Source: CAZUZS01 sp964624795
GTDB lineage: Bacteria; Calditrichota; Calditrichia; RBG-13-44-9
Assembly (NCBI GenBank): GCA_964624795.1
Contig: CAZUZS010000046.1
Location: forward strand, 1-40,381
Direction: 5' to 3'
DNA: 40,381 nt
Part shown: in pieces, positions 1-10,028 of the stretch
Layout of the letters: every line of letters begins with the position of its first letter
Numbering within the stretch: position 1 is the first letter of the stretch
Notes under the pieces: model-generated
Told to the model about the DNA's origin: nothing
Database searches by the model: none
Seen by the model: the letters and a program-made list of their open reading frames with translations, nothing else
Position numbers and translations under genes: made by a program

Positions 1-2105
1 AGCACCAGCACCAGCACGATCAACCAGTAAATTTTATCCCACAGGATATGTTCTACATTGGCAAGCTGCACTTGCTTTTTGAAGCGGAAGTCGGGCAGAT
101 GTTTGACAAATTCCGCGGCCCCCCAGTTTTTCCCACCGCTACGGAGGGCAATCTCTCGCATTAAAGACGGGTTAGCTTCGGTTTGCTGCAGCTCCAGCTC
201 CAATTGCTGAACTACGAATTTCCCTTCCGCATCACCAATAACCTGATCGCCCCGCCTGGCGGTAAGTTTATACGTGTAGGTGCCCGGCGGCAAACCAGAG
301 GCCTGGTAGCTGTAAAAGCCGTCCCTGCCGGCTAACATGTCGCTGCGCTGAAGTGAATCGCTGGCCAACTTGATTTCAACCTGGGCATCGTTCACCGGCT
401 GGTAAAAATCGTCCAGGACCTGGCCGGAGAATTCGATATTTTCTCCCATGCTGAAGACCTTCTGGCGGGGATGGATCTGAATTCGCCGGATGTCCTCTCG
501 ATTAACCAGCCACTTCAGTGACCTTTCAATAAATCTCTGAAAGAACGTATCGCGGGTAGGATCGTCCTGCAATTGCAGATGCCAGGCGCTCACGTCAGTA
601 GCAGCCAGCACCAGCGTTTTCTCATCCTTTCTCACGCCGGCAATCAACAACGGCATCCCGGACGGTGCAGAATTATCCGCATCCAGCAGAACCGAGCTGC
701 CCTTCACAATTTTGAGATACCGTCCCAGACCGGTAACCGGCGGCAAATTCTGCCATGCCGCTTCGGTGCGCTGGGGATCCTCCTCCAGCCGCGTTACAGG
801 GTGCAAGCGTCCGCCGGTGGTGAGATGAACAGCCACATTTTCCTGAGGAATTACACGAGAGCGCACATCGATAGGCAGCAATTCATTCCAGGCTGCCAAT
901 TTGTGCAGGTCGGTGCCGGAATTCAGCATCAGATAAAGTGGAATGTTACTTTTTTTAGCATTCAGGAATATCTGTTGGAGATGCGCAGCACTGGTGAGGC
1001 GGGTTGGAAATCCTAAGAAAATTAAGGCGTCCTGGGAATCCGGTTTCACATTCTGGAAATTTCCCTCGTAATATTGACCGGCAGCCTCCTCAGTAAGCAC
1101 ACTCAATTGCACGTCCGGAAGCTGGCGGAGAACATAAATCAGCATGCGCTCATCAAAGGTAGGCTGGCCGCTGATCAATAAGACACGCATTTTGCTTTTC
1201 AACACCTTGAGCAGAAATGACGATTCGTTGTTATGAGAAGTAACCTCGCCTTTTTGCGGAACCAGCTCCACCGTGTATCGAAATTCGCCCGGCTGATCCG
1301 CCTTCACCGAAAAATTTACCTGCTGTTCGAAACCGCCCGGCGGCATATCAACGGTTTTGGCCTCAACCTGCTTTTTCCCATTCCACAACCGAACCGTGAT
1401 CTTGCCTGAGTCGAATCCCTTTTGCATCACCTGCACCGAGACCGGGATTTCCTCGCCGACGTAAGAAACGCGGGTCGCCTGCAGCCCTGAAATACGTAAA
1501 TCCTTGCGAGGAACCGTATCGCCCACCGTTACTGTGTAAACCGGAACGGAACTGCTTCCGGCAATATTCACCGGGTTAACTCCCTGGTTGAATTGCCCAT
1601 CCGAAACAAGTACTATGGCCCTCAAATTTGTTTGCGCCAGGCTGTCCGAAATGCCCTGCAGGGCGTTTGAGATATTGGTTTGCTTACCGGAAAATGTCAT
1701 CGTGTCCTGCTGTAAATGCCGAAGACCGCTGCGAAAGGTAAACCGCTCGAATCGCAGACTGTCCGAGTTGCGACTAAAATCGGCATTGCGCAGAATGTAT
1801 TCAACCGAATCGGCCCGTTCCCCATAGCTGTCTTTAATTTTCATGCTTCCGGAATCGTCCAGGAGCATCCCAATAACAGGCGGCTCGTGAAATTGGTAAA
1901 CGACTTGCAAAACCGGCTGGAGCAGAAGGAAAATCACAATTGCTAAGATAGCACTGCGAAGAACGGTGAGAAAACCGCGTCGCCAAGGTAAAAGCGGCGG
2001 GAGGGTTCGGCGATAATAAAAAACGGCGACGGTAACCAGAATCAGAACAAAAATTAAAAATACCCAACCGGGAAGAGAAAGGTTCAGGAAAAGCTGTTTT
2101 ATCAT
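1..2105 (-). CDS. Membrane-anchored VWA-domain protein, partial (C-terminus beyond window)
   Basis: I translated this from the minus strand: it opens at the ATG at 2105-2103 and stays open to the window edge, about 700 codons. Two hydrophobic segments lie in the first 65 residues. A von Willebrand A fold follows, with the MIDAS-like motif LLDDSGSMK and later IVLVSDGQFNQG. A central stretch (RVLLISGQPTFDERML) resembles the glutamine-amidotransferase-like fold seen in such proteins, and a further beta-rich region (GTYTYKLTARRGDQ) looks like a carboxypeptidase-regulatory or Big-type domain. A hydrophobic segment begins at the window edge. The architecture matches the BatA/VWA membrane proteins often found next to MoxR ATPases, but no MoxR is visible here. 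The start lies 1 nt after the tsaD stop, so the two are co-transcribed. The exact role is unknown. Confidence 0.75.
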   Translation of the reverse strand, partial: MIKQLFLNLSLPGWVFLIFVLILVTVAVFYYRRTLPPLLPWRRGFLTVLRSAILAIVIFLLLQPVLQVVYQFHEPPVIGMLLDDSGSMKIKDSYGERADSVEYILRNADFSRNSDSLRFERFTFRSGLRHLQQDTMTFSGKQTNISNALQGISDSLAQTNLRAIVLVSDGQFNQGVNPVNIAGSSSVPVYTVTVGDTVPRKDLRISGLQATRVSYVGEEIPVSVQVMQKGFDSGKITVRLWNGKKQVEAKTVDMPPGGFEQQVNFSVKADQPGEFRYTVELVPQKGEVTSHNNESSFLLKVLKSKMRVLLISGQPTFDERMLIYVLRQLPDVQLSVLTEEAAGQYYEGNFQNVKPDSQDALIFLGFPTRLTSAAHLQQIFLNAKKSNIPLYLMLNSGTDLHKLAAWNELLPIDVRSRVIPQENVAVHLTTGGRLHPVTRLEEDPQRTEAAWQNLPPVTGLGRYLKIVKGSSVLLDADNSAPSGMPLLIAGVRKDEKTLVLAATDVSAWHLQLQDDPTRDTFFQRFIERSLKWLVNREDIRRIQIHPRQKVFSMGENIEFSGQVLDDFYQPVNDAQVEIKLASDSLQRSDMLAGRDGFYSYQASGLPPGTYTYKLTARRGDQVIGDAEGKFVVQQLELELQQTEANPSLMREIALRSGGKNWGAAEFVKHLPDFRFKKQVQLANVEHILWDKIYWLIVLVLV

Positions 2106-2106
2106 A

Positions 2107-3129
2107 TTAGTCTCGTATCACCTCGCCAAGTCTCATGGCAGGATATGCATTCAATTCCAGGCTGCTTTGTTCCCCATGACGGAAACGCTCCAGACCAGCG
2201 CGGGCGATCATCGCCGCATTGTCCGTGCAATATTGCAGGGGGGGAAAATGAACATTCAGGTTGAAATTCGCCGCCTCTTCTTTCATCCATTTCCGAAGCA
2301 GTGAATTTGCTGCCACCCCGCCCGCCAGGACAATATCGCGCACCTGGTAAGTCCGGGCAGCGGCAACCGATTTCTTAACCAGGACTTCCACCGCGGCTGT
2401 CTGGAATGAACTGCAAATATCGTTCATACGCTTGGCGACTTCCTGCTCTCCTTTCTCCCGGATAAAATTCAAAACCGCTGTCTTCAAACCGCTGTAACTC
2501 AAATCAAAATCCCGGTTTTTTAGCATCGCCCGCGGGAAATCTGCGTATCGCGGGTCGCCCTGTTGGGCACGTTTGTCGATTTCCGGCCCTCCGGGATACG
2601 GCAGGTTTAACAATTTGGCGACTTTGTCGAACGCCTCGCCTACCGCGTCGTCCCGCGTTCCACCCAAGATTTTATAATCCAGATGCGCTTTCACCAGTAC
2701 AATCAAGGTGTGGCCGCCTGACACCACTAGTGCAAGAAACGGAAAAGGAATTTCATTTCCCTCCAAAAAATTTCCGTAGATGTGCCCTTCGATGTGATTT
2801 ACCCCGATGAAGGGAATCCGGAGCCCCAGGGAAATTCCCTTCACATAATTTACGCCTACCAGCAGAGCGCCGACCAGGCCGGGGCCGTTGGTTACTGCGA
2901 TCCCGCTAATTTGGTCGAAACCGACGCCGGCATCATTCATAGCGCTGTTTACAATGGGAATAATCTTTTTCAAATGGGCACGGGAAGCCAGCTCGGGCAC
3001 CACTCCGCCAAATTGCAGGTGCACCATCTGCGATGAGATGATATTCGATAGAACCTGGTTTTCAGTAATTATCGCAGCCGAGGTTTCATCACAACTGGTC
3101 TCAATTCCAAGAATGTATTTAAATTTCAA
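2107..3129 (-). CDS. tsaD: tRNA N6-adenosine threonylcarbamoyltransferase TsaD
   Basis: A 340-residue protein of normal TsaD (Gcp/Kae1) length. With TsaB and TsaE it transfers the threonylcarbamoyl group from TC-AMP to A37 of ANN-decoding tRNAs in the cytoplasm. It begins ILGIETSCDETSAA, has the metal-binding HIEGH motif at residues 112-116, VVSGGHT in the middle and the ASKHA glycine motif VLAGGVAANS near the C-terminus. It is the second-last visible gene of a minus-strand run and sits 19 nt after the YbbR-like gene. All family motifs are intact. Confidence 0.97.
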   Translation of the reverse strand: MKFKYILGIETSCDETSAAIITENQVLSNIISSQMVHLQFGGVVPELASRAHLKKIIPIVNSAMNDAGVGFDQISGIAVTNGPGLVGALLVGVNYVKGISLGLRIPFIGVNHIEGHIYGNFLEGNEIPFPFLALVVSGGHTLIVLVKAHLDYKILGGTRDDAVGEAFDKVAKLLNLPYPGGPEIDKRAQQGDPRYADFPRAMLKNRDFDLSYSGLKTAVLNFIREKGEQEVAKRMNDICSSFQTAAVEVLVKKSVAAARTYQVRDIVLAGGVAANSLLRKWMKEEAANFNLNVHFPPLQYCTDNAAMIARAGLERFRHGEQSSLELNAYPAMRLGEVIRD

Positions 3130-3148
3130 TATTTTCCTCTCGACGGAC

Positions 3149-4090
3149 TTAATCCGACTTCTCTTTCTGAACTATCAACTCAAATTCGGGGGGCCGGGTT
3201 TCCATATAAAGAATATTAGCGGATGTGACGAGATTTGCCTTAACCGTTTTGACCCCGGGTGTCCAGACTTTTTTGAAATCGATCTCGATGCGGAAATCGT
3301 TCGGTCCCAGGTTGGCCAGCACTTTTTCTCCGCCCTTAACATAAACCGTTGCGGCAGAAGGCAGGGGAATAACCTGGATACTGCGAGGCGCGTTTATGAC
3401 CGTTACCGGAACGTTGAGCACTTCTTTCTCAGCCAATCGCTGGATATTGAAATAAAGCTGAACCTCGGTCGGTTTATAGAAAGAATAGTAATCATTTGTT
3501 TTCTCGATCGGAAGAACCTTGGTAAAAGGCTGCGAGGCATCGGGAAAATCCTTCTTTACCGTGGAGACTTTCTTCAAGGTCTTGAACATCTTCTGCGGGC
3601 CTGTCACCAGTATGGAATCCGGCTTTGTGCTGACATCAACCAGAATATAGCCGGGAGGCGTTTGAACCCGGTAAAGCGATTCCACCGGAAGTTTTTTCTG
3701 CACCTTCTTATCCATCACCACCACCAGTTCCCTGGGTCGAATGATGGATTTTACGTCCACATCGAGCTCTCCCGGATAGTTAACATATTCCGGATGCTCT
3801 GATAAATTGAGCGTAAGCCGCATAGGAGCATCGGAGAGATCAACCTGGTAGTAGATGTGGTAAAATGAGAGCCGGAGCAAATCTTTCCCTTTGCCGGTGA
3901 ATTCCACCCGAACGCGCGGCGATTCAGGATGCTCGAATATGCGGTCCGGGTCCATGTTGATATACCGGATGGGAATGTCGATAGTGTATTCATACACCTT
4001 GTTCATTTTCACCATGAACCACAGGAAGAATGCCAGGGCGGTAACCCCAATGATGGTCTTGTAGTTCTTCTTAATATTTTTTGCTTTCAT
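3149..4090 (-). CDS. YbbR-like domain protein
   Basis: 313 residues with one N-terminal membrane anchor (about residues 12-28, IIGVTALAFFLWFMV) and a long extracytoplasmic beta-rich region that fits repeated YbbR domains. In Firmicutes the YbbR protein CdaR regulates the diadenylate cyclase CdaA. No cdaA is seen in this window, so a c-di-AMP role is only a family-based possibility. It lies between the SAM hydroxide adenosyltransferase-like gene and tsaD on the same strand. Confidence 0.7.
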   Translation of the reverse strand: MKAKNIKKNYKTIIGVTALAFFLWFMVKMNKVYEYTIDIPIRYINMDPDRIFEHPESPRVRVEFTGKGKDLLRLSFYHIYYQVDLSDAPMRLTLNLSEHPEYVNYPGELDVDVKSIIRPRELVVVMDKKVQKKLPVESLYRVQTPPGYILVDVSTKPDSILVTGPQKMFKTLKKVSTVKKDFPDASQPFTKVLPIEKTNDYYSFYKPTEVQLYFNIQRLAEKEVLNVPVTVINAPRSIQVIPLPSAATVYVKGGEKVLANLGPNDFRIEIDFKKVWTPGVKTVKANLVTSANILYMETRPPEFELIVQKEKSD

Positions 4091-4187
4091 CTTTTCAGTT
4101 CATCCGTCTTTCCGGTTTACCCGCTCTTCGCTGTGCTCTGCGCCAATGCTTTATTTAAGGATGTTGTATTTCATAGAGGTCCATTGG

Positions 4188-4973
4188 TCAGGTGCTGAAC
4201 ATGACATGATCTCCCACCTGCATTTTCAAAACCTCCGCTGCATTTCCCCGGTTGCGTGAAATCTGAAGAAAACCGCTGCTGTCCCATAACGCCATTATCT
4301 GGCCTTCCCTTGCATCTCCGAATGTATTTTTTATACCATACAAGAATCCGCTCTTTAAACGGATCTTGATATTTGACGGACTTCCAATCTTCTTCCAGTC
4401 CGGTATTGTGAAGTTGAAAATGATATTACCGAAATGATCGGTATGGATTACCGTCAGAAGGTATTCGTTGGCGGAGACTTCCACATACGGATCATAAAAA
4501 GAAGTCAGATCAGCAGCCGGTTCTGCAAACTCCTGTGGCGCCTGTCCCAAAAGAAGCCGGGTGGCCGCAGGTGCAAAAATATCCCTTCCATGAAAAGTGG
4601 AGCTGACATCCGCAAACTCTTTTTCTCTGAGGGTGTAGGCCTGGAACGTGTCGGAACGAACAATAAAACTAAATACGCCGTTGTCGGGACCGATAAACCA
4701 GTAATCACCGGCACGGATAACCAGCCCCCTCCGGGAAGTGCCAACACCGGGATCGACGACCACAATGTGGATGGTATTTTCTGGGAAATATGCAGCATAA
4801 TTCAAAAGCGCGAAAGCACCCTGCCTTACATTGAACGGTTCAATTTCATGGGAAATGTCCACAACTGTTACATTCGGGAATCCATCCAGCAACACACCCT
4901 TCATCGCTCCCACGTAACCGTCCTGCGTCCCAAAATCGGTGAGTAGCGTGACAATTGAATTTTTCCGGTTCAT
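4188..4973 (-). CDS. SAM hydroxide adenosyltransferase family protein (DUF62, SAM hydrolase)
   Basis: About 261 residues. It matches the DUF62 / chlorinase-fluorinase superfamily: LLTDFGTQDGYVGAMKG at the N-terminus, DISHEI, then VVVDPGVGT and GPDNGVFS. Members without the halide loop hydrolyse S-adenosylmethionine to adenosine and methionine. I chose the ATG at 4973 (MNRKNSIVTLL), which sits 2 nt after the mutM stop and gives the usual N-terminus. An upstream ATG at 4997 in the same frame would overlap mutM by 22 nt and is possible. The physiological role of these hydrolases is not settled. Confidence 0.85.
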   Translation of the reverse strand: MNRKNSIVTLLTDFGTQDGYVGAMKGVLLDGFPNVTVVDISHEIEPFNVRQGAFALLNYAAYFPENTIHIVVVDPGVGTSRRGLVIRAGDYWFIGPDNGVFSFIVRSDTFQAYTLREKEFADVSSTFHGRDIFAPAATRLLLGQAPQEFAEPAADLTSFYDPYVEVSANEYLLTVIHTDHFGNIIFNFTIPDWKKIGSPSNIKIRLKSGFLYGIKNTFGDAREGQIMALWDSSGFLQISRNRGNAAEVLKMQVGDHVMFST

Positions 4974-4975
4974 GG

Positions 4976-5782
4976 TTATCTCTGGCATTTTGGACAATAA
5001 AAAGTAGATCGACTGTTCTGAATTATCTTCTTAATTGGCCGGCCACAGTGGATACACGGCTCCCCTTCTCTTTGATACACTTTCAGGAAATTCTGGTTGG
5101 TTCCGGCAGAACCATCTACCGTCCGGTAGGCGGTGTAGGTTGTGCCAAACCGCTGGATGGCTGCATTAAGAACCCTTTTAATTTCGTAAAATAATCGCTC
5201 AGCCGCTTTGCTGCTGAGGCTGTCAGCACTTCGTGTGGGCCGGATTCCGCATCCAAATAGTATTTCGCTCGCATAAATGTTTCCGATCCCGGCAATTATT
5301 TTTTGATCCATGAGAAGAGTCTTTATATTCATTTTCTTTAAATTTAATAATTTCCTGAAGTTAATTAAAGTAAAATTTTCTTTCGAAGGATCCACACCAA
5401 GATTATCAAAATCCGGTTCCTGCCGCAGCAGATAGACTTTGCTGAATTTCCTTGCGTCCTGAAAATAGAGATTACCGCCATCCTCAAATTCGAAAGAGAT
5501 GTGAATATGCTGCGGATACATGGAAAGCTTTTTATCCCGTAGGAAAATACCGGACATGCCCAAGTGAAACATTGGAAAAAGGTTGCCCGTCTGCCAAAAC
5601 AGAAACTTGCCGTAGCGCCGGACCGCATCCAGTTTTTTGCCGGCAAGCTCCGAAGCAAATTGGGCCGCTGTGATATCCCGGAATATAATGGCGGGCTGTG
5701 CAATAACCTCTGTGATTCGCTTATTCAGAAATTGGGACCGAATCTGGCGTGCAACTGTCTCCACCTCTGGTAATTCGGGCAT
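4976..5782 (-). CDS. mutM: Formamidopyrimidine-DNA glycosylase (Fpg/MutM)
   Basis: 268 residues, the usual length. The enzyme removes 8-oxoguanine and ring-opened purines and cleaves the abasic site. The N-terminus is the diagnostic MPELPEVET, with catalytic Pro2 and Glu3. The helix-two-turn-helix region reads IAGIGNIYASEILF, and a C-terminal zinc finger has two CxxC pairs (CIHCG and CPKCQ). All catalytic and zinc residues are present. It is followed with almost no gap by the SAM hydrolase-like gene. Confidence 0.97.
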   Translation of the reverse strand: MPELPEVETVARQIRSQFLNKRITEVIAQPAIIFRDITAAQFASELAGKKLDAVRRYGKFLFWQTGNLFPMFHLGMSGIFLRDKKLSMYPQHIHISFEFEDGGNLYFQDARKFSKVYLLRQEPDFDNLGVDPSKENFTLINFRKLLNLKKMNIKTLLMDQKIIAGIGNIYASEILFGCGIRPTRSADSLSSKAAERLFYEIKRVLNAAIQRFGTTYTAYRTVDGSAGTNQNFLKVYQREGEPCIHCGRPIKKIIQNSRSTFYCPKCQR

Positions 5783-5882
5783 CTTTTCTCCTGTTTCAAA
5801 ATTCGGAACGGAAATTTAATGGATATTCGGGGAGAGGCAAAATCAAAATGAAATCTATGGAATAAAGAACGGAAATTATTTG

Positions 5883-6392
5883 TCATTTCCCAAAGGAGGT
5901 AAATACCATTCGAACCGGATTAAGCGCGGAAACGCTGTTTATCCACTCATCAACGCGGGAATCAGGAAGGCGGGGCAGATAGAGAAGGTGACTTGCGCAT
6001 TGATTCCGGCAGTCGCTGCTGCCAAAACCAGGGTGGCGAAATACACCGCCACTAAACTCCCGGAAAAGCTGATTCAGCCTGCATTCCTCCCTGCTGGCGG
6101 GAAACAGAATGATATTCCGAAATCCAATATCCGGCTGTGTGGTCAGGTAATCGATGTGCCAGTGAACTTTCTTGGCTTTCCGCAGATGTCTTTCCACGCG
6201 TTTCATTAAATATTTCTGGTGACTTCCCGTGTAAATATAAACTCCCGCAGGAAAAAGATTCTCTTTCAATCTGCCAATTTGAATCATTCGTTCTTCCGGT
6301 AACGAGAAGAACAACTGGTAGCAGCCGGATTTGAAATGAGTTTCGTTTTTTTGAGAGAGTATTTTCAACCTTGATTCATGTGCTACATCCAT
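5883..6392 (-). CDS. DUF123 / GIY-YIG-like domain protein
   Basis: 169 residues. The core GVYIYTGSHQKYLMKRVERH followed by KKVHWHIDYL and a late cysteine pair (DCRNQCASHL) matches the DUF123 group of GIY-YIG-related proteins, found alone or fused to endonuclease III in archaea and some bacteria. The biochemical function is not established. The gene ends in UGA (minus-strand complement of 5883-5885), showing that UGA is a normal stop elsewhere in this genome. It stands alone on the minus strand with gaps of about 80-100 nt on each side. Confidence 0.75.
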   Translation of the reverse strand: MDVAHESRLKILSQKNETHFKSGCYQLFFSLPEERMIQIGRLKENLFPAGVYIYTGSHQKYLMKRVERHLRKAKKVHWHIDYLTTQPDIGFRNIILFPASREECRLNQLFREFSGGVFRHPGFGSSDCRNQCASHLLYLPRLPDSRVDEWINSVSALNPVRMVFTSFGK

Positions 6393-6470
6393 TTCTGATT
6401 TCGCTACAATAATCTCCCCTTATTATGCAAACGTCGGAAAAATGGCCGGTCTTCGCCGGATAACAAGCGA

Positions 6471-7322
6471 TTACTGCTTTAACAATTCGACCAGATATAA
6501 AATCCTGTTCAGCCTGTCCGGGTGCTCTTCGGGAATCAGCAATGATTTTTCTTCTTCCAGCTTTACCACCAACTGCTGTTCCGAAATGGCCGGGAAATAT
6601 TGTGTCTTACCATCCGGTAATTTTCTTATCTTTAGAAGAGATTTATTCTCCAGATCAAATATATCCTGCTCAAAAAGCACATAGGTCGTTTCACGATCAT
6701 TATACTGTTCAGAATACCGGGTGTACCAATCGGTTGGCAGCAGCTTGCCCAATCGCCAGATGACCTTCATCATGCGGATTTGCCGGCTGCTGAGGTCGAT
6801 TCCCCGGTATTTCTCCTCCTCCCTTTTTTGCAGCAGGTAGCCGTAACGGCTGTAAATCTGATGCGCCAGAAAAGAGGCGGCGGCAAGCGTGCCCAGGGGA
6901 ATGTAGCGCGACCGCCCCATCTGATATTCGATGTAGTCGGTTACGTTCTGGGGTACATAAAGGGAACTCTGCCTGTAATCCACACGATCGCTGCTGGATG
7001 CGGGAAAGGGCTGATCCCAATTCATCATAGGAAAATTAGACGCGCCTTCAGGAACCACCGGTTTTTCACCCCGGCTCACTTCCGTCCAGATGCGGTTGCG
7101 ATGTCCCACTACCCAGGACATAAGCATTTGCCGGGTATCGGGTGGAAGCCAGACAACAGATTTTTCTTCAAACGGGCTGGGCAGCCGCAGGGTAACCCGA
7201 TTGCTGTCTGCCTGCCAGATGGGCGCAATGCCAAACCGCGGTTTAGCCTGTTGCTGTGCCCGGCAAAAACCGAAAAAAAGCAAGACCAAAAGAATCGTCA
7301 ATTTTTCCGCGTGATTATTCAT
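6471..7322 (-). CDS. Secreted protein of unknown function
   Basis: 283 residues beginning with a signal peptide (LTILLVLLFFGFCRAQQ, cleavage likely after RA). The mature part is rich in Arg, Tyr and Trp. It contains a moderately hydrophobic patch around residues 140-155 (YIPLGTLAAASFLAHQIY) and ends in acidic and leucine-rich sequence. I do not recognise a family. It starts 19 nt after the priA stop and reads the same way, so it is probably co-transcribed with priA. Confidence 0.7.
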   Translation of the reverse strand: MNNHAEKLTILLVLLFFGFCRAQQQAKPRFGIAPIWQADSNRVTLRLPSPFEEKSVVWLPPDTRQMLMSWVVGHRNRIWTEVSRGEKPVVPEGASNFPMMNWDQPFPASSSDRVDYRQSSLYVPQNVTDYIEYQMGRSRYIPLGTLAAASFLAHQIYSRYGYLLQKREEEKYRGIDLSSRQIRMMKVIWRLGKLLPTDWYTRYSEQYNDRETTYVLFEQDIFDLENKSLLKIRKLPDGKTQYFPAISEQQLVVKLEEEKSLLIPEEHPDRLNRILYLVELLKQ

Positions 7323-7340
7323 GCTCTCCTCCCCATGTCC

Positions 7341-9824
7341 TCACAATATATCTACAGGATCAACATCAATCAAGAGTTTAACGGGCCATTTTTTCAGCTC
7401 CGGATTCTGAAGCAGTCCTTTTTTTACCAGACGCCGCACTTTCGCCAGGGAGGAATCCTGCTCCTTCCCCTGCTTTATGAGAATGTGATAGCGGTAATCC
7501 CCTTTCAGGCGTGAAATAGGCGCCGGGGCCGGGCCGAGGATGGCAAAATGTCTATCCTCATTCGCTTTCCACAAAAACTTTGCGATGATGTCGCTGTAGT
7601 GTTCTACATCTCTAAGTTCTTTGCCGATTACCCGAAGCAGCATCAATCGCGAAAATGGCGGGTAGTTCAACGCCCGCCGGCTCTCCATTTCCTTCGAATA
7701 AAACGCCGAATAATTGTGTGTCAGCAAATGCTTAAACATATAATGGGAAGGATCGTAGGTTTGGACAACCACCTCGCCGCTCCCGGCTCCTCTGCCGGCC
7801 CGTCCCGCGGCCTGGGTAAGCAACTGAAAAACTTTCTCGGAAGCCCTGAAATCCGGGAAGTGTAATCCCTGGTCCGATGCCACAATCCCCACCAGTGAGA
7901 CCCGTTTGAAATCCAGACCCTTTGCAATCATTTGTGTTCCCAAGAGGAGATCGGCAGCGCCGCTGCGAAATTTTTCAAGAATCTGCAAATGACCATTCTT
8001 TCTGCGGGTTGTATCATAATCCATGCGTAAAATTCGGGCATGGGGAAATTTCTCTGTCAACATCTCCTCCAGCCGCTGCGTCCCAATTCCTTTGTACTGA
8101 ATATCTATTCCCTGGCATTCCGGGCAGCAATCCGGCGCAGCCTGCGAATGTCCGCAGTAATGGCAAAGCAACTGCTTTCTGCCCTGGTGATAAGTGAGTG
8201 TGATCTCACATTGCGGGCACTTGGCAACATAGCCGCAGTCCTTGCACAACAAATAGGGTGAATAACCCCGCCGGTTTTGAAGTACCATCACCTGCTCGCG
8301 GATAAGCAGCCGGGATTCGATTTTAAGCTCCAGGCTTTCCGAAATAACCGGCGGCTCCGCCTTTTTGCTCCATTCCTCGCGAAGATTTACAACGGAGATG
8401 CGGGGCAGTGCTCTTTTCTCGACACGTTTCATTAGCTCGAAATACTTATAGTGGCCGGCTTGCGCGTTATGCAAACTTTCAAAAGAAGGGGTCGCCGAAC
8501 CAAGAATTACCACCGCATTGTTCAATTTGGCGCGGTAAATCGCAACATCCCGGGCATGGTATCTGGGCTGCGATTCGCTCTGTTTATAGCTGGATTCGTG
8601 CTCTTCATCCACCACTACCAGACCAAGATTCTGCAGCGGGGCAAAAATCGCGGAGCGCGGCCCGATAACAATGTTAAATTCCCCTTCCCGTATTTTATGC
8701 AATATTTCCCGTTTTTCACCAGCGGAAAGCCGGCTGTGGAGCACGGCAACCTGCCCCGGGAAATGGTGACGAAAACGGGCCAATGTCTGCGGTGTCAAAA
8801 CAATTTCGGGAATCAACACAATCGCCTGCCGCCCCTTTTCAATCGTGCTGCGGATCAGCTCGATGTAGGCCTGCGTTTTGCCGCTGCCGGTAATGCCATG
8901 CAGCAGAAAGATGCCAAATTCCTTTTTCTTCTGAGAACCCTCCACAGTTCGAACAAATTCCCGCTGCTCATCGGTTAAGGAGATTTCGGGCATCTCTTCG
9001 AAATAAGGCAGGTCGAAATTCCGATGCAGCGGCCGGGTCTCTTTTTCGATCAATCCGCGTTTTGTCAGGTTCTCCTGCACCTGGCGGGAAAATCCCGCCC
9101 GGACCAGCTCAGCAGATGCACACCATTCATTCTCTTCTAGAAAATGAATCAATTCGCGCGACCTTGTGATCCGCCCCTGCATAAGGCCAGCATATTTCTG
9201 TTGCGCCTCGGCGGTGCGGCGCGCCGGTGGGATCAACCGGCAGAAGGTTTCCGATTTAATCGCCTTCTTGGCGTCCATTGTTGTGTAATTTCGCTCGATA
9301 TAACCTGACCTCTCCAGCTTCCGGAGCATTTCGGGCAGCGTGGACAAGCTGAATTTCTTCTGTAGATTCGCCAATGAGATAGTCTTTTCGCATGGAATAT
9401 TTTCCAGAATTTCGCGCTGGGTAGAATTGAGCGATTGTGTGACCGGCTGCTGTGTTCGCCGTAAGATCAGAGCAGATTTCCCGACATTTAAACCGGATTG
9501 AATCAGACGGTAGGCTTCACCCAAATGACATACATAATAATCCGAAATCCATTTCAGCAGATCCATCAGCTCGCCGGAAAGTACCGGGGTCGCTCCCACC
9601 ACATCATAAATACTTTTCAGCTCGTCTTCGCCAAGATTTAATGGAAGGTCGTCCGGCATCGCAAGCACTATTCCGGAGACATAGCGTTTCCCAAAAGGAA
9701 CAACAACCTGCATTCCGGCCCTGAGATCGTTCCGGAATTCTTCCGGTACACGATATGTAAAGCCCTCTTCATTGGGAATCGTAAGAATGACAGTCGCGAA
9801 ATCGTTCATCTCTTTGTCTGGCAT
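7341..9824 (-). CDS. priA: Primosomal replication restart helicase PriA
   Basis: 827 residues. PriA recognises stalled forks and reloads the replisome. Visible in order: the N-terminal DNA-binding domain, a winged-helix region, Walker A (GITGSGKT, about residue 310), Walker B DEEH (VVVDEEHES), an aromatic/glutamine segment, a zinc-binding region of clustered CxxC motifs (CKDCG, CPQC, CHYCG, CPEC) and helicase motifs V/VI (LGTQMIAKGLDF, TQAAGRAGRG). All are intact. The start at 9824 gives MPDKEMNDFATVIL. A later Met7 is possible. Confidence 0.96.
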   Translation of the reverse strand: MPDKEMNDFATVILTIPNEEGFTYRVPEEFRNDLRAGMQVVVPFGKRYVSGIVLAMPDDLPLNLGEDELKSIYDVVGATPVLSGELMDLLKWISDYYVCHLGEAYRLIQSGLNVGKSALILRRTQQPVTQSLNSTQREILENIPCEKTISLANLQKKFSLSTLPEMLRKLERSGYIERNYTTMDAKKAIKSETFCRLIPPARRTAEAQQKYAGLMQGRITRSRELIHFLEENEWCASAELVRAGFSRQVQENLTKRGLIEKETRPLHRNFDLPYFEEMPEISLTDEQREFVRTVEGSQKKKEFGIFLLHGITGSGKTQAYIELIRSTIEKGRQAIVLIPEIVLTPQTLARFRHHFPGQVAVLHSRLSAGEKREILHKIREGEFNIVIGPRSAIFAPLQNLGLVVVDEEHESSYKQSESQPRYHARDVAIYRAKLNNAVVILGSATPSFESLHNAQAGHYKYFELMKRVEKRALPRISVVNLREEWSKKAEPPVISESLELKIESRLLIREQVMVLQNRRGYSPYLLCKDCGYVAKCPQCEITLTYHQGRKQLLCHYCGHSQAAPDCCPECQGIDIQYKGIGTQRLEEMLTEKFPHARILRMDYDTTRRKNGHLQILEKFRSGAADLLLGTQMIAKGLDFKRVSLVGIVASDQGLHFPDFRASEKVFQLLTQAAGRAGRGAGSGEVVVQTYDPSHYMFKHLLTHNYSAFYSKEMESRRALNYPPFSRLMLLRVIGKELRDVEHYSDIIAKFLWKANEDRHFAILGPAPAPISRLKGDYRYHILIKQGKEQDSSLAKVRRLVKKGLLQNPELKKWPVKLLIDVDPVDIL

Positions 9825-10028
9825 TTCATTGTAAACAGTAATTTAACAAATCCAGATGATAATTTAAAGCGGATTTTTGGATTGGCAGCCCGGATACGGC
9901 ATTCAGCCCAAAAACAGACATCAGGCAAATTCTGTTAACCGCTTCCCAAATAAAAAAAGGAAAATCCGTTACCCGTATGGCAGGCCACAAACTCTCCTTC
10001 TCTGAATTCGGAAATTGTTGATTGGTAT

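Noticed and set aside
2888..3802. 304-codon plus-strand ORF opposite tsaD and the YbbR-like gene
   Set aside because: It lies antisense to two well-supported genes and its translation shows no domain.
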